A DNA stretch of 64,000 nucleotides, from contig NZ_DGIR01000021.1 in NCBI RefSeq assembly GCF_002386445.1, positions 1 through 64,000 on the forward strand. Reading direction: 5' to 3'. Made by a program: the position numbers and the translations under genes. Of this stretch, positions 41,145-49,963 are shown in pieces. Source of the DNA: Pseudomonas sp. UBA4617. Its GTDB lineage: Bacteria > Pseudomonadota > Gammaproteobacteria > Pseudomonadales > Pseudomonadaceae. The notes under the pieces are model-generated. The model was not told the DNA's origin. It saw nothing but the letters and a program-made list of their open reading frames with translations, and ran no database searches. Position 1 is the stretch's first letter, and the number at the start of each line of letters is the position of its first letter.

Positions 41145-43457
41145 ATGCGCCAATCCGTACCATCTGCAGTGAGCTCACCACGCCTGATCGCCTCCGCCAT
41201 CGGCATTGCCCTCAGCGCCTCGACGGCCTACGCCGCCGACCCGGCCGCCAGCAACGCGATCACCCTGGACGCCACCAGCGTCAATGGCAAGGCCGAACAG
41301 GCCAGCACCGACTACAAGGTCGAGAAGGCCTCCTCGCAGAAGTACACCGCGCCGTTGGTAGACACCCCACGCTCAGTCACCGTGATCCCGCAACAAGTGA
41401 TCAAGGACACCAGCGCGCTGACTCTGCAGGATGCCCTGCGCACCGTGCCGGGCATCACCTTCGGTGCCGGCGAAGGCGGCAACCCGCAAGGTGACCGCCC
41501 GTTCATCCGCGGTTTCGATGCGCAGGGCGACACCTACCTGGACGGCGTGCGTGATACCGGCGCGCAAACCCGCGAAATCTTCGCCATCGAATCGGTGGAA
41601 GTGGCCAAGGGCCCGAATTCGGCCATCGGTGGCCGCGGCGCCGCGGGCGGCACCATCAACCTGGTAAGCAAGCGCGCGCACCTGGGCAACTCGCTGGACG
41701 GCGCCTGGACCTGGGGCAGCGACCAGACCCAGCGCTACACCTTCGACGGCAACTACCAGTTCAGCGACAGCGTTGCCGGACGCCTGAACCTGATGACCCA
41801 CGAGAGCAACGTCGCCGGCCGCGACAAGGTCAACTACGACCGTTGGGGTATCGCCCCGTCGCTGGCCTTCGGCCTGGGCACGCCGACCCGCATCAACCTC
41901 GACTATTACCACCTGCAAAGCGACGACCTGCCGGATTCGGGCATCCCATACACCATCCCGACCGGCGGCAGCGCTGCACGGACCTCGGCACACCCGAGCA
42001 AGCCCTACGATGGCGGCGATAGCGACAATTTCTATGGCCTGACCGGCCGCGATTTCCGCAAGAGCCGCGTGGATATCGCCACCTTCGCCATCGAGCACGA
42101 CCTGACCGACTCGCTGACCATCAAGAACACCCTGCGCCACGGCAACAGCATGCAGGACTACATCCTGACCCAGCCTGACGACAGCAAGGGCAACGTCAAC
42201 AACGGCAGTGTCTGGCGCCGTGCCAACACCCGCGTGGGCAACACCGCTACCACCACCAATCAGACCGACCTGTTCGGCGAGTTCTACCTGGGTGGCATGA
42301 AGAACAGCTTCTCGACTGGTATCGAGCTAAGCCGTGAAGAGAGCAAACGTTCGAGCTACAACGTCGATACCGATACCGTCCCCGGCGGCGCCGCCAACAC
42401 CAACTGCACTCCAGGCATGATCGGCGCGAGCAGCGGCTACAACTGCACTTCGCTGGGCAACCCGAACCCGGATGACCCGTGGAACGGCAGCATCACGCGC
42501 AACTACGCCGGTACCGACACCAAGAGCAACACCCGCGCCCTCTACGTGTTCGATACCCTCGAATTGTCGCCGCAGTGGCTGCTGAACATGGGCCTGCGCT
42601 ACGACCACTTCGATACCCAGTACCGCGCCTACGACGCCTCTGGCGCTACCGTGGTCAACGCCAAGGGCATTGCCTCCAAAGGCAAGGACACCAGCGAGTT
42701 CGTCACCGGCCAGCTGGGCCTGGTCTGGAAGCCGGCCGACAACGGCAGCATCTACGTGTCCTACGCCACCTCCGCTACCCCACCCGGTGCGATGCTGGGC
42801 GAAGGCATGGAGGCCAACCCGCTGGGCAACACCACCGACCGCGCCGGCAACCTGTTGAGCAGCGACATGGAGCCGGAAGAAACCACCAACTACGAGATCG
42901 GCACCAAGTGGGACCTGCTTGACCAGCGCCTGTCGCTGACCGCCGCGCTGTTCCGCACCGAGAAGGAAAACGCCCGCGTGCAGGTGGACACCACCACCTA
43001 CGAGAACGTCGGCGAAACCCGCGTGCAGGGCATCGAACTGTCAGCCAGCGGCAAGCTCACCGACAAATGGCAGGTGTTCGCCGGCTACACCTACATGGAA
43101 GCCCGCCAGGTCGACGGCGGACCGCTGGGCAAGGCCAATGACGGCAACCAGTTGCCGAACACGCCGAACAACAGCGCCAGCCTCTGGACCACCTACGCCA
43201 TCACCCCGAAGCTGACCGTCGGTGGCGGTGCATTCTACGTGGATGAGGTGTACGGCAGCGTGGCCAACACCACCATGGTCGACAGCTATGTGCGCTACGA
43301 CGCCATGGCTGCCTACAAGCTGACCAAGAACGTCGATCTGCAACTGAACGTGCAGAACCTCACCAACGAGGTGTATTACGACAAGGCCTTCTCCACCCAC
43401 TTCGCCAACCAGGCGGCCGGGCGAACTGCATTGTTGACCACCAGCGTCCACTTCTGA
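41145..43457 (+). CDS. piuA: PiuA/Fiu-type TonB-dependent siderophore receptor
   Basis: This outer-membrane receptor has 770 residues. Start is ATG 41145 (MRQSVPSAVSSPRLIASAIG) with signal cleavage near TAYAA-DP; the frame extends a little upstream without a ribosome site. The plug has TPRSVTVIPQQVIKD, RPFIRGFDAQGDTYLDGVRD and EVAKGPNSAIGGRGAAGGTI, as in Fiu/PiuA. The barrel ends LLTTSVHF. No STN domain, so it is not a signalling receptor. In P. aeruginosa PiuA is an entry route for siderophore-linked beta-lactams. Terminator follows at 43471. Confidence 0.92.
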   Translation: MRQSVPSAVSSPRLIASAIGIALSASTAYAADPAASNAITLDATSVNGKAEQASTDYKVEKASSQKYTAPLVDTPRSVTVIPQQVIKDTSALTLQDALRTVPGITFGAGEGGNPQGDRPFIRGFDAQGDTYLDGVRDTGAQTREIFAIESVEVAKGPNSAIGGRGAAGGTINLVSKRAHLGNSLDGAWTWGSDQTQRYTFDGNYQFSDSVAGRLNLMTHESNVAGRDKVNYDRWGIAPSLAFGLGTPTRINLDYYHLQSDDLPDSGIPYTIPTGGSAARTSAHPSKPYDGGDSDNFYGLTGRDFRKSRVDIATFAIEHDLTDSLTIKNTLRHGNSMQDYILTQPDDSKGNVNNGSVWRRANTRVGNTATTTNQTDLFGEFYLGGMKNSFSTGIELSREESKRSSYNVDTDTVPGGAANTNCTPGMIGASSGYNCTSLGNPNPDDPWNGSITRNYAGTDTKSNTRALYVFDTLELSPQWLLNMGLRYDHFDTQYRAYDASGATVVNAKGIASKGKDTSEFVTGQLGLVWKPADNGSIYVSYATSATPPGAMLGEGMEANPLGNTTDRAGNLLSSDMEPEETTNYEIGTKWDLLDQRLSLTAALFRTEKENARVQVDTTTYENVGETRVQGIELSASGKLTDKWQVFAGYTYMEARQVDGGPLGKANDGNQLPNTPNNSASLWTTYAITPKLTVGGGAFYVDEVYGSVANTTMVDSYVRYDAMAAYKLTKNVDLQLNVQNLTNEVYYDKAFSTHFANQAAGRTALLTTSVHF

Positions 43458-43470
43458 CCAAACGCCGCCG

Positions 43471-43503
43471 AGCCCCGTTCATTCCCGTGAGCGGGGCTTT
43501 TGC
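43471..43503 (+). terminator. Terminator of piuA
   Basis: AGCCCCG (43471-43477) pairs with CGGGGCT (43492-43498), with further pairing inside, followed by TTTT. Confidence 0.85.
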
Positions 43504-43557
43504 GTATCAGGGCATAATGCCCGCCGCCCCGGTAGTTGCTGCATACAAGGTGATCAT

Positions 43558-46113
43558 GTGGTGAAGAAAACGCTGTTTCAATTGCACTGGTTCTTTGGCA
43601 TCACCGCTGGCCTGGTGCTGGCCTTGATGGGTATCACCGGGGCGCTTTACTCGTTTCAGGAGGAACTGCTGCGCGCCGTCAATGCCGATGTTCTCAAGGT
43701 AGCAGTGCGCGCCGAAGGCGTGCTGCCGCCGGCCGAGCTGGTACGGCGGGTCGAGGCCCAGCAACAGGACAAAGTGGCAATGCTGTGGGTTGACGTGCGC
43801 GACGGCAATGCCGCACGAATCTTCTTCACGCCCCCACCGGGCGAGCGCCGTGGCCAGCTGCGCTATGCCGATCCCTACACCGGTGAACTCAAGGGTGAAG
43901 CAACCGGCCAAGCCTTCTTCAACCTCATGCTCAACCTGCACCGTTTTCTGGCCATGGGCGACACTGGCCGGCAGATCACCGGTGCCTGCACCTTGATGCT
44001 GGTGTTCTTCTGCCTCTCCGGCCTGTACCTGCGCTGGCCGCGCAAGGCGCTGGACTGGCGCGCCTGGCTGACCTTCGACTGGGCCAAGACGGGCCGCGCG
44101 TTCAACTGGGACCTGCATGCCGTGGCCGGGACCTGGTGCCTGCTGTTCTACCTGCTGTTCGCCCTGACCGGGCTGTTCTGGTCTTACGAGTGGTACCGCA
44201 ACGGCCTGAACAAGCTGCTGGCAGATACTCCGGCCGCCGCTCAGCAGCAAAAGCGCGGCGAAGGCCGTGGCCGCCATGGGCCACAGAAAATCGACAAAAA
44301 CGCCCCGCCACTGGTGGTCGACTACGACGCGATCTGGGCCAACCTCAAGGATAACGCCGGCCCGGGCCTGGCCATGTACAACCTGCGCCTGCCACCGGTG
44401 GGCGGCCAGCCGGCCAATCTGTTCTACCTGCTGGACAACGCCGACCACCCCCGCGCCTTCAATACCCTGGTGCTGGACCCGGCCACCGGCCAGGTGAAAA
44501 AACATGACCGCTACACCGACAAATCCTTCAAGGCCCAGCTGCTGCAGAGCGTCTATGCCCTGCATGTCGGCGAGTACTTCGGCCTGCCGGGGCGCATCAT
44601 CGTCACCCTTGCCAGCCTGACCATGCCGCTGTTCTTCATCACCGGCTGGCTGCTGTACCTCGACCGTCGCCGCAAGAAGCGCCAGGTGCGCGCGGCCCGT
44701 GGCAAAGTCCTCGACAGCCATGGCAGTGGTGACAGCTGGCTGATCGGTTTTGCCAGCCAGAGCGGCCTGGCCGAGCAGCTTGCCTGGCAGAGCGCCGGTC
44801 AGTTGCAGGCTGCCGGCCTGCCGGTACAGGTACGCGCCCTGGCCGAACTGAGTGAAAGCGACCTGCGCCAGGCCCGTCGTGCGCTGTTCGTGGTCAGTAC
44901 CTTCGGTGATGGCGAAGCCCCCGACAGCGCCCGCGTCTTCGAACGCAAGGTGCTTGGCCAGCCGTGGGCGCTGGATAACCTCAGCTATGCCCTGCTTGCC
45001 CTGGGCGATCGCCAATACCCGCACTTCTGCGGCTTTGCCCGGCGCCTGCAGGCCTGGCTGGGTGAGCGCGGAGCCAGCAGTGCATTCAGCTCGGTGGAAG
45101 TGGACAATGCCGACCAGGCCGCCCTGCTGCAGTGGCAACAGGAACTGGCGCAACTGACTGGCGCCCGTCCGGTGGCCGCCTGGCAGCCGCCAAGCTTTGG
45201 CAACTGGTCACTGGTTCGCCGCGAACTGCTCAACCCGGGCAGTCAGGGCCAACCGGTGTACCTGCTCGGCCTGCAGCCGCAACACCCCGCCAGCTGGGAA
45301 GCCGGCGACCTGGTGGAAATCCTGCCGCTCAATGGCCAGCCTCGGATCGACGCCTTCCTCACTGGCATGGCACTGGCCCCCGGGACCAAGGTGCAGGTGA
45401 ACGGCCTGACCGAAACCCTCGCCCAGGCCTTGGCCGGTCGGCAGTTGCCGGCCCGGCGCGAGCACCTGATCGGCTTGCAGCCGCAAGCGCTGGTCGATGC
45501 GCTGGTGCCGATCGGCAGCCGCGAGTATTCGATCGCCTCGATCGCCAGCGATGGCCTGCTGGAGTTGATCGTGCGCCAGGAGCGCCACGCCGATGGCCAC
45601 TTGGGCCTGGGCTCCGGCTGGCTGACCGAGTACTTGCCGCTGAACGGCATGCTGAGCCTGCGGGTGCGGCGTAACAGCAGCTTCCACCTGCCGGAAACGG
45701 CGGCACCGCTGGTACTGATCGGTAACGGCACCGGCCTGGCCGGCCTGCGCAGCCTGATGCGCGCGCGGGTGAGTGCAGGTGAGCAACGCAACTGGCTGCT
45801 GTTTGGCGAACGCAACCGGGCGTACGACCTGTTGTGTGGCGAGGAACTGCAAGGCTGGCTGGCAAGCGGCGACCTGGCGCGCCTGGACCTGGCGTTTTCG
45901 CGGGACCAGGCCGAGAAGGTGTATGTGCAGGATGTGTTGTTGCAGCAGGCCGATGAGTTCAAGCGCTGGGTGCAGGACGGGGCTTGTGTGTATGTGTGCG
46001 GCAGCCTGCAGGGTATGGCGGCAGGTGTCGACGCGGCGCTCAACGGCATCCTGGGCGAAGCAGTCGTGCAGCAACTGATCGAGGATGGGCGCTATCGGCG
46101 GGATGTGTACTGA
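43558..46113 (+). CDS. piuB: PiuB-type PepSY membrane flavin reductase (PepSY-flavodoxin-FNR fusion)
   Basis: This 851-residue protein has two parts. The N-terminal 380 or so residues form a PepSY/FhuF-like membrane domain with four helices (FFGITAGLVLALMGITGALY, LMLNLHRFLAMGDTGRQITG, HVGEYFGLPGRIIVTLASL) and His residues fit for heme. The rest is a CysJ-like reductase: flavodoxin (IGFASQSGLAEQLAWQSAGQ, VVSTFGDGEAPDSA, ALGDRQYPHFCGFA), FAD domain (SREYSIASIAS) and NADPH domain (IGNGTGLAGLRSLMRA, VYVQDVLLQQ, YVCGSLQGMA). Start GTG 43558 follows AAGG. It likely reduces periplasmic ferric-siderophore using cytoplasmic NADPH. It is 100 bp after piuA. Confidence 0.88.
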   Translation: MVKKTLFQLHWFFGITAGLVLALMGITGALYSFQEELLRAVNADVLKVAVRAEGVLPPAELVRRVEAQQQDKVAMLWVDVRDGNAARIFFTPPPGERRGQLRYADPYTGELKGEATGQAFFNLMLNLHRFLAMGDTGRQITGACTLMLVFFCLSGLYLRWPRKALDWRAWLTFDWAKTGRAFNWDLHAVAGTWCLLFYLLFALTGLFWSYEWYRNGLNKLLADTPAAAQQQKRGEGRGRHGPQKIDKNAPPLVVDYDAIWANLKDNAGPGLAMYNLRLPPVGGQPANLFYLLDNADHPRAFNTLVLDPATGQVKKHDRYTDKSFKAQLLQSVYALHVGEYFGLPGRIIVTLASLTMPLFFITGWLLYLDRRRKKRQVRAARGKVLDSHGSGDSWLIGFASQSGLAEQLAWQSAGQLQAAGLPVQVRALAELSESDLRQARRALFVVSTFGDGEAPDSARVFERKVLGQPWALDNLSYALLALGDRQYPHFCGFARRLQAWLGERGASSAFSSVEVDNADQAALLQWQQELAQLTGARPVAAWQPPSFGNWSLVRRELLNPGSQGQPVYLLGLQPQHPASWEAGDLVEILPLNGQPRIDAFLTGMALAPGTKVQVNGLTETLAQALAGRQLPARREHLIGLQPQALVDALVPIGSREYSIASIASDGLLELIVRQERHADGHLGLGSGWLTEYLPLNGMLSLRVRRNSSFHLPETAAPLVLIGNGTGLAGLRSLMRARVSAGEQRNWLLFGERNRAYDLLCGEELQGWLASGDLARLDLAFSRDQAEKVYVQDVLLQQADEFKRWVQDGACVYVCGSLQGMAAGVDAALNGILGEAVVQQLIEDGRYRRDVY

Positions 46114-46135
46114 TCGGAAACTGATGTAACCAGCA

Positions 46136-46233
46136 CCGGCCTCTTTGCGGGTAAACCCGCTCCCACAGGGTCCTCACAGATCTTGAATACTGTGCGGTAC
46201 CTGTGGGAGCGGGTTTACCCGCGAAGGGGCCGG
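46136..46233. repeat. REP pair (inverted) after piuB
   Basis: GCGGGTAAACCCGCTCCCAC (in 46136-46169) faces CTGTGGGAGCGGGTTTACCC (46201-46220, continuing to 46233). It lies between convergent piuB and the omega-amidase gene. Confidence 0.85.
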
Positions 46234-46242
46234 TACCGACTG

Positions 46243-47034
46243 TCAGTGCAGCTCGAAGGTGTCAGCATCCAGGTTGGCCGGGAACTTGGCCCGGTATGCC
46301 GCCAGTTCCGCTGCGCTCAATACGACGGTGAACACCCCGTCCGCCTCCCCCGCACTGAGCAGGCTCTCGCCCTGGAAGTCCAGCACCTGGCTGTCGCCCG
46401 AATAGGCAAAGCCCTTGCCATCGGTGCCCACCCGATTCACCGCCGCCACATAGCACAGGTTCTCGATACCCCGGGCCGGCAACAGGCGGTTCCAGTGCTG
46501 GCGGCGCGCAGCCGGCCAGTTGGCGGTATACAGCAGCAGGTCGGTGTCCTGGGCATCGCGGCTCCACACCGGGAAGCGCAGGTCGTAGCAGATCAGCGGG
46601 CGGATCCGCCAGCCTTTGAGCTCGAACTGTACCTGGCGCTCGCCCGGGGTGTAATGCTTGTGCTCACCGGCCATGCGGAACAGGTGGCGCTTGTCGTAGT
46701 GCAGGATCTCGCCATCCGGTCGTGCCCACAGCAGGCGGTTACGGTGGCTGCCATCGGCGGCCTGGATGATCACGCTGCCGGTGACAACTGCGTTGCACTT
46801 CTTCGCCTGCGCCTTCAACCATTTGTAGGTCGGGCCGTTCTCAGGCTCGCACAGGCTCTGCGACTGCATAGAGAAACCGGTAGTAAACATTTCCGGCAGA
46901 ATCACCAGGTCCACCTCGCCTACCTGGGCCAGCAGCTCCTCGAAGTGTGCATGGTTGGCCTCACGGTCATGCCAGACCAGGGTGGTTTGCACCAGGGCGA
47001 CTTTCAGGTTGGGCAGTGTGCTCAGATCGCGCAT
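46243..47034 (-). CDS. Nitrilase-superfamily omega-amidase (YafV-like)
   Basis: This amidohydrolase has 263 residues. The nitrilase catalytic triad is visible: Glu48 (VILPEMFTTG), Lys115 (HYDKRHLF) and Cys149 (RPLICYDLRFP). It fits YafV/Nit2-type omega-amidases, which hydrolyse alpha-ketoglutaramate or the methionine-cycle equivalent. Start ATG 47034 lies inside the 3' end of the aminotransferase gene (13-bp overlap). This partnership of transaminase plus omega-amidase is the known glutamine transaminase (glutaminase II) pathway. Confidence 0.9.
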   Translation of the reverse strand: MRDLSTLPNLKVALVQTTLVWHDREANHAHFEELLAQVGEVDLVILPEMFTTGFSMQSQSLCEPENGPTYKWLKAQAKKCNAVVTGSVIIQAADGSHRNRLLWARPDGEILHYDKRHLFRMAGEHKHYTPGERQVQFELKGWRIRPLICYDLRFPVWSRDAQDTDLLLYTANWPAARRQHWNRLLPARGIENLCYVAAVNRVGTDGKGFAYSGDSQVLDFQGESLLSAGEADGVFTVVLSAAELAAYRAKFPANLDADTFELH

Positions 47035-48170
47035 AGTCTTTCCGCTGCCTGACGCAGCGTCTCCTCTCGTTTGGCAAAGCACAGGCGGACCAGGCGTTGC
47101 GCGGGGATGGGCTGCTGGTAGAACACTGACACCGGGATGCTCGCCACACCGTGCTCACGGGTCAGCCACAGTGCCATGTCGACATCGTTCAGGTCCGGGC
47201 GGATCTGCGAGTAGTCCACCAGCTGGAAATAGGTGCCCGCCGTGCGGGTGAAACGAAACCGCGAAGTGTCGAGCAAACCGCAGAACAGGTCGCGCTTGGC
47301 CTGGTAGAAGCCCGGCAATTCATCGATATGCTCGGGATGCTCGGCCATGAAGTCAGCCAGCGCGCACTGCAACGGCGTCACCCCGCAGAAGTTGACGTAC
47401 TGGTGCACCTTGCGCAGCTCAGCGCTCAGCGCCGGCGGTGCAATCACATAACCGGTCTTCCAGCCGGTAACGTGATAGGTCTTGCCGAACGAGCTGACCA
47501 CGAAAGCGCGCGAGTACAGCTGCTCATGGGCCAGTACGCTGGCATGGCGCACACCGTCATACACCAGATGCTCGTACACTTCGTCGCTGATCAGGTAGAT
47601 ATCGCGGTCGGCGATAAGCTGCGCCAGCTGGTCCAGGTCTGCACGGCTGATCAGCGCACCGCTGGGGTTGTGCGGCGAGTTGAGAATGACCATGCGCGTG
47701 CGCGGGCTGAGCGCGTCGGCAAACTGCTGCCAGTCGATACGGAAGTCACCATCGCTCAGACGCACATGCACGCAACGGCCACCGGCCAGTTCAACGGACG
47801 GCTCGTAGCTGTCGTAGCTCGGGTCGAAGACGATCACCTCGTCGCCCACGTGGACCAGCGCCTGGATGGCACAGAAAATCGCCTCGGTGGCACCGGGCGT
47901 GATGGTCACTTCCTGGTCGGCATCCACCTGTGCACCGTATAGCCGCGCGACCTTGGCCGCCACCTGCTGGCGCAAGACCGGCAGGCCGGTCATCGGTGAG
48001 TACTGGTTATGTCCGGCAGCCACATGCCGGCCCACCGCATCGAGCAGCGCCTGCGGGCCATTGAAGTCGGGGAAGCCCTGCGACAGGTTGAGCGCGCCGG
48101 TCTGCGCGGCGAGCTGGGACATGCTGGTGAAGATGGTCGTGCCGACGTTCGGCAGTTTGCTGCGGATCAT
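47022..48170 (-). CDS. PLP-dependent aminotransferase (YbdL/KAT-like)
   Basis: This class I/II aminotransferase has 382 residues. The PLP lysine is Lys230 (SSFGKTYHVTGWKTGY). Other markers are LNLSQGFPDF, YSPMTGLPVLR, TPGATEAIF and NSPHNPSGA. It resembles E. coli YbdL and glutamine transaminase K, which transaminate methionine, glutamine or aromatic amino acids to recycle keto-acids. The 13-bp overlap with the omega-amidase gene implies joint work: it makes alpha-ketoglutaramate, and the amidase removes it. Confidence 0.9.
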   Translation of the reverse strand: MIRSKLPNVGTTIFTSMSQLAAQTGALNLSQGFPDFNGPQALLDAVGRHVAAGHNQYSPMTGLPVLRQQVAAKVARLYGAQVDADQEVTITPGATEAIFCAIQALVHVGDEVIVFDPSYDSYEPSVELAGGRCVHVRLSDGDFRIDWQQFADALSPRTRMVILNSPHNPSGALISRADLDQLAQLIADRDIYLISDEVYEHLVYDGVRHASVLAHEQLYSRAFVVSSFGKTYHVTGWKTGYVIAPPALSAELRKVHQYVNFCGVTPLQCALADFMAEHPEHIDELPGFYQAKRDLFCGLLDTSRFRFTRTAGTYFQLVDYSQIRPDLNDVDMALWLTREHGVASIPVSVFYQQPIPAQRLVRLCFAKREETLRQAAERLCAI

Positions 48171-48277
48171 GAAGCCCTCTTTCCTGGGGTGTATCCGGCA
48201 CGGGGTGGAGTCCGAGCATAGCGGATCGAGCGGTCAGGAAAAAGGTTGAAACGATGGGGGCATTGCGCTGGATCAAA

Positions 48278-48370
48278 GGCCCCTTTGCCGGTGATCCCGC
48301 CCCCACAGGTTCTCGACAGACTCGATCACTGCGCAGTACCTGTGGGAGCGGGCCTACCCGCGAAGAAGCT
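48278..48370. repeat. REP pair (inverted) upstream of the aminotransferase
   Basis: CCTTTGCCGGTGATCCCGCC (left, 48282-48301, ending in CCCACAG) faces CTGTGGGAGCGGGCCTACCC (right, 48340-48359). The left copy is diverged from the typical form. Confidence 0.7.
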
Positions 48371-48379
48371 GACGCGGAA

Positions 48380-49846
48380 TCAGCGTTTCTTGTCGCGACG
48401 CTTCTTCTCGGCCTTCTTGTGGTGCGACATCAGGCGGCGTTTCTTGTTGACCTGACGGTCGGTGAGGGTGTTCTTCTTGCCCTCGTACGGGTTCTCACCG
48501 CCCTTGTATTCGATGCGAATCGGCGTCCCGACCAGTTTCAGTACACGGCGGTAGGTGTTTTCCAGGTAACGCGAGTACGACTTCGGAATCTTGTCGGTCT
48601 GGTTGCCGTGGATCACGATCAGCGGCGGGTTGGCACCACCAAGGTGGGCATAGCGCAGCTTGATGCGGCGGCCATTGACCAGCGGCGGCTGGTGCTCGCT
48701 CACGGCATCCTCGAGGATCTGCGTCAGGCGGCTGGTCGGCCAACGGGTCACGGCCGACTTGAACGCAGCCTGTACCGACTTGTACAGGTGGCCCACGCCG
48801 GTACCGTGCAAGGCGGAGATGAAGTGGATGTCGGCGAAGTCGACGAAGAACAGCCGGCGCTCCAGCTCGGTCTTCACGTAGTCGCGTTCGCCCGGCTCCA
48901 TGCCGTCCCACTTGTTCAGGGCGATGACGATGGCGCGGCCGGCTTCCAGGGCGAAACCCAGCAGGTTCAGGTCGTGGTCCACCACGCCTTCGCGGGCGTC
49001 CATGACGAAGATCACCACGTTGGCGTCCTTGATCGCCTGCAGCGTCTTCACCACCGAGAACTTCTCGACTTCCTCGTGGATCTTGCCGCGCTTGCGCACG
49101 CCGGCGGTGTCGATGAAGGTGTACTTCTCGTCGTCGCGCTCGAACGGGATGTAGATGCTGTCGCGGGTGGTGCCCGGCTGGTCGTACACCACCACGCGCT
49201 CTTCGCCGAGCATGCGGTTGACCAGGGTCGACTTGCCCACGTTGGGGCGGCCGATGATGGCGATCTTGATGCCGTCCTTCTCGCTCGGGCCAGGGATGCG
49301 CACCGCTTCTTCGCCTTCGGCGACTTCCGCGTCCAGCGCTTCCTCGACCTGGTCGCGCGGCAGGTGGCCGAGCACGGCCTCCATCAACGCATTGATGCCG
49401 CGGCCCTGGGAGCCCGCCACCGGAATGGCATTGCCCATGCCCAGCGGCGAGAACTCGGCGCGGGCAACGTCGGCATCGATGTTGTCGATCTTGTTGGCAA
49501 CCAGGATCGCTTCCTTGTTCCGCTTGCGCAGGTGCTCGGCGATCATCTGGTCAGCGGCGGTCATGCCAGCACGGGCGTCAACCAGGAACAGCACATAATC
49601 GGCTTCTTCGATGGCCATGAGCGACTGCTCGGCCATTTTCTCGTCCATGCCCACTTCGTCACCGGTGATACCGCCGGTGTCGATCAGGATGAAGGAACGA
49701 CCCTGCCAGGTGGCATCACCGTACTGGCGGTCACGGGTCAGGCCCGACAGGTCACCGACGATGGCATCGCGGGTCTTGGTCAGGCGGTTGAACATGGTGG
49801 ATTTGCCGACGTTCGGGCGGCCCACCAGGGCGATTACGGGAACCAT
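48380..49846 (-). CDS. der: Der (EngA), tandem GTPase for ribosome assembly
   Basis: This 488-residue protein has two GTPase domains: GRPNVGKSTMFNRLTKTRDA with DTGGITGDE, then IIGRPNVGKSTLVNRMLGE with DTAGVRKRGK. A KH-like domain follows (RIKLRYAHLGGANPPLIVIH) and a basic tail rich in Lys/Arg (NKKRRLMSHHKKAEKKRRDK). It acts in 50S subunit maturation and is essential. Start ATG 49846 follows GGAGAG; a longer start at 49858 is possible. Last gene of the bamB-der end of the cluster. Confidence 0.97.
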   Translation of the reverse strand: MVPVIALVGRPNVGKSTMFNRLTKTRDAIVGDLSGLTRDRQYGDATWQGRSFILIDTGGITGDEVGMDEKMAEQSLMAIEEADYVLFLVDARAGMTAADQMIAEHLRKRNKEAILVANKIDNIDADVARAEFSPLGMGNAIPVAGSQGRGINALMEAVLGHLPRDQVEEALDAEVAEGEEAVRIPGPSEKDGIKIAIIGRPNVGKSTLVNRMLGEERVVVYDQPGTTRDSIYIPFERDDEKYTFIDTAGVRKRGKIHEEVEKFSVVKTLQAIKDANVVIFVMDAREGVVDHDLNLLGFALEAGRAIVIALNKWDGMEPGERDYVKTELERRLFFVDFADIHFISALHGTGVGHLYKSVQAAFKSAVTRWPTSRLTQILEDAVSEHQPPLVNGRRIKLRYAHLGGANPPLIVIHGNQTDKIPKSYSRYLENTYRRVLKLVGTPIRIEYKGGENPYEGKKNTLTDRQVNKKRRLMSHHKKAEKKRRDKKR

Positions 49847-49871
49847 TCGGCTCTCCACTCTTGAATTCTTG

Positions 49872-49902
49872 AAAATGCAAAGGCCGCTGCAAGGCAGCGG
49901 CC
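49872..49902 (-). terminator. Terminator-like hairpin between bamB and der
   Basis: GGCCGCTGC/GCAGCGGCC (9-bp stem, 3-nt loop, 49882-49902) is followed on the minus strand by TTTGCATTTTC. It would end part of the bamB transcript and set the level of der. Confidence 0.7.
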
Positions 49903-49931
49903 GGAGTTCGGGCGGCGTGTCCTACGCCGCG

Positions 49932-49957
49932 GCTTGAAGCCCGCCAAGGCTTCAAGC
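49932..49957 (-). terminator. Second hairpin downstream of bamB
   Basis: GCTTGAAGCC and GGCTTCAAGC form a perfect 10-bp stem with a 6-nt loop right after the bamB stop. No T-run follows on the minus strand. It stands in tandem with the hairpin at 49882. Confidence 0.6.
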
Positions 49958-49963
49958 ATAGCT

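Noticed and set aside
33738..46113. A foreign iron island covering fec to piu
   Set aside because: Base and codon use look the same as in the flanking genes, no integrase or tRNA is nearby, and piuABC-speC is a conserved Pseudomonas arrangement.
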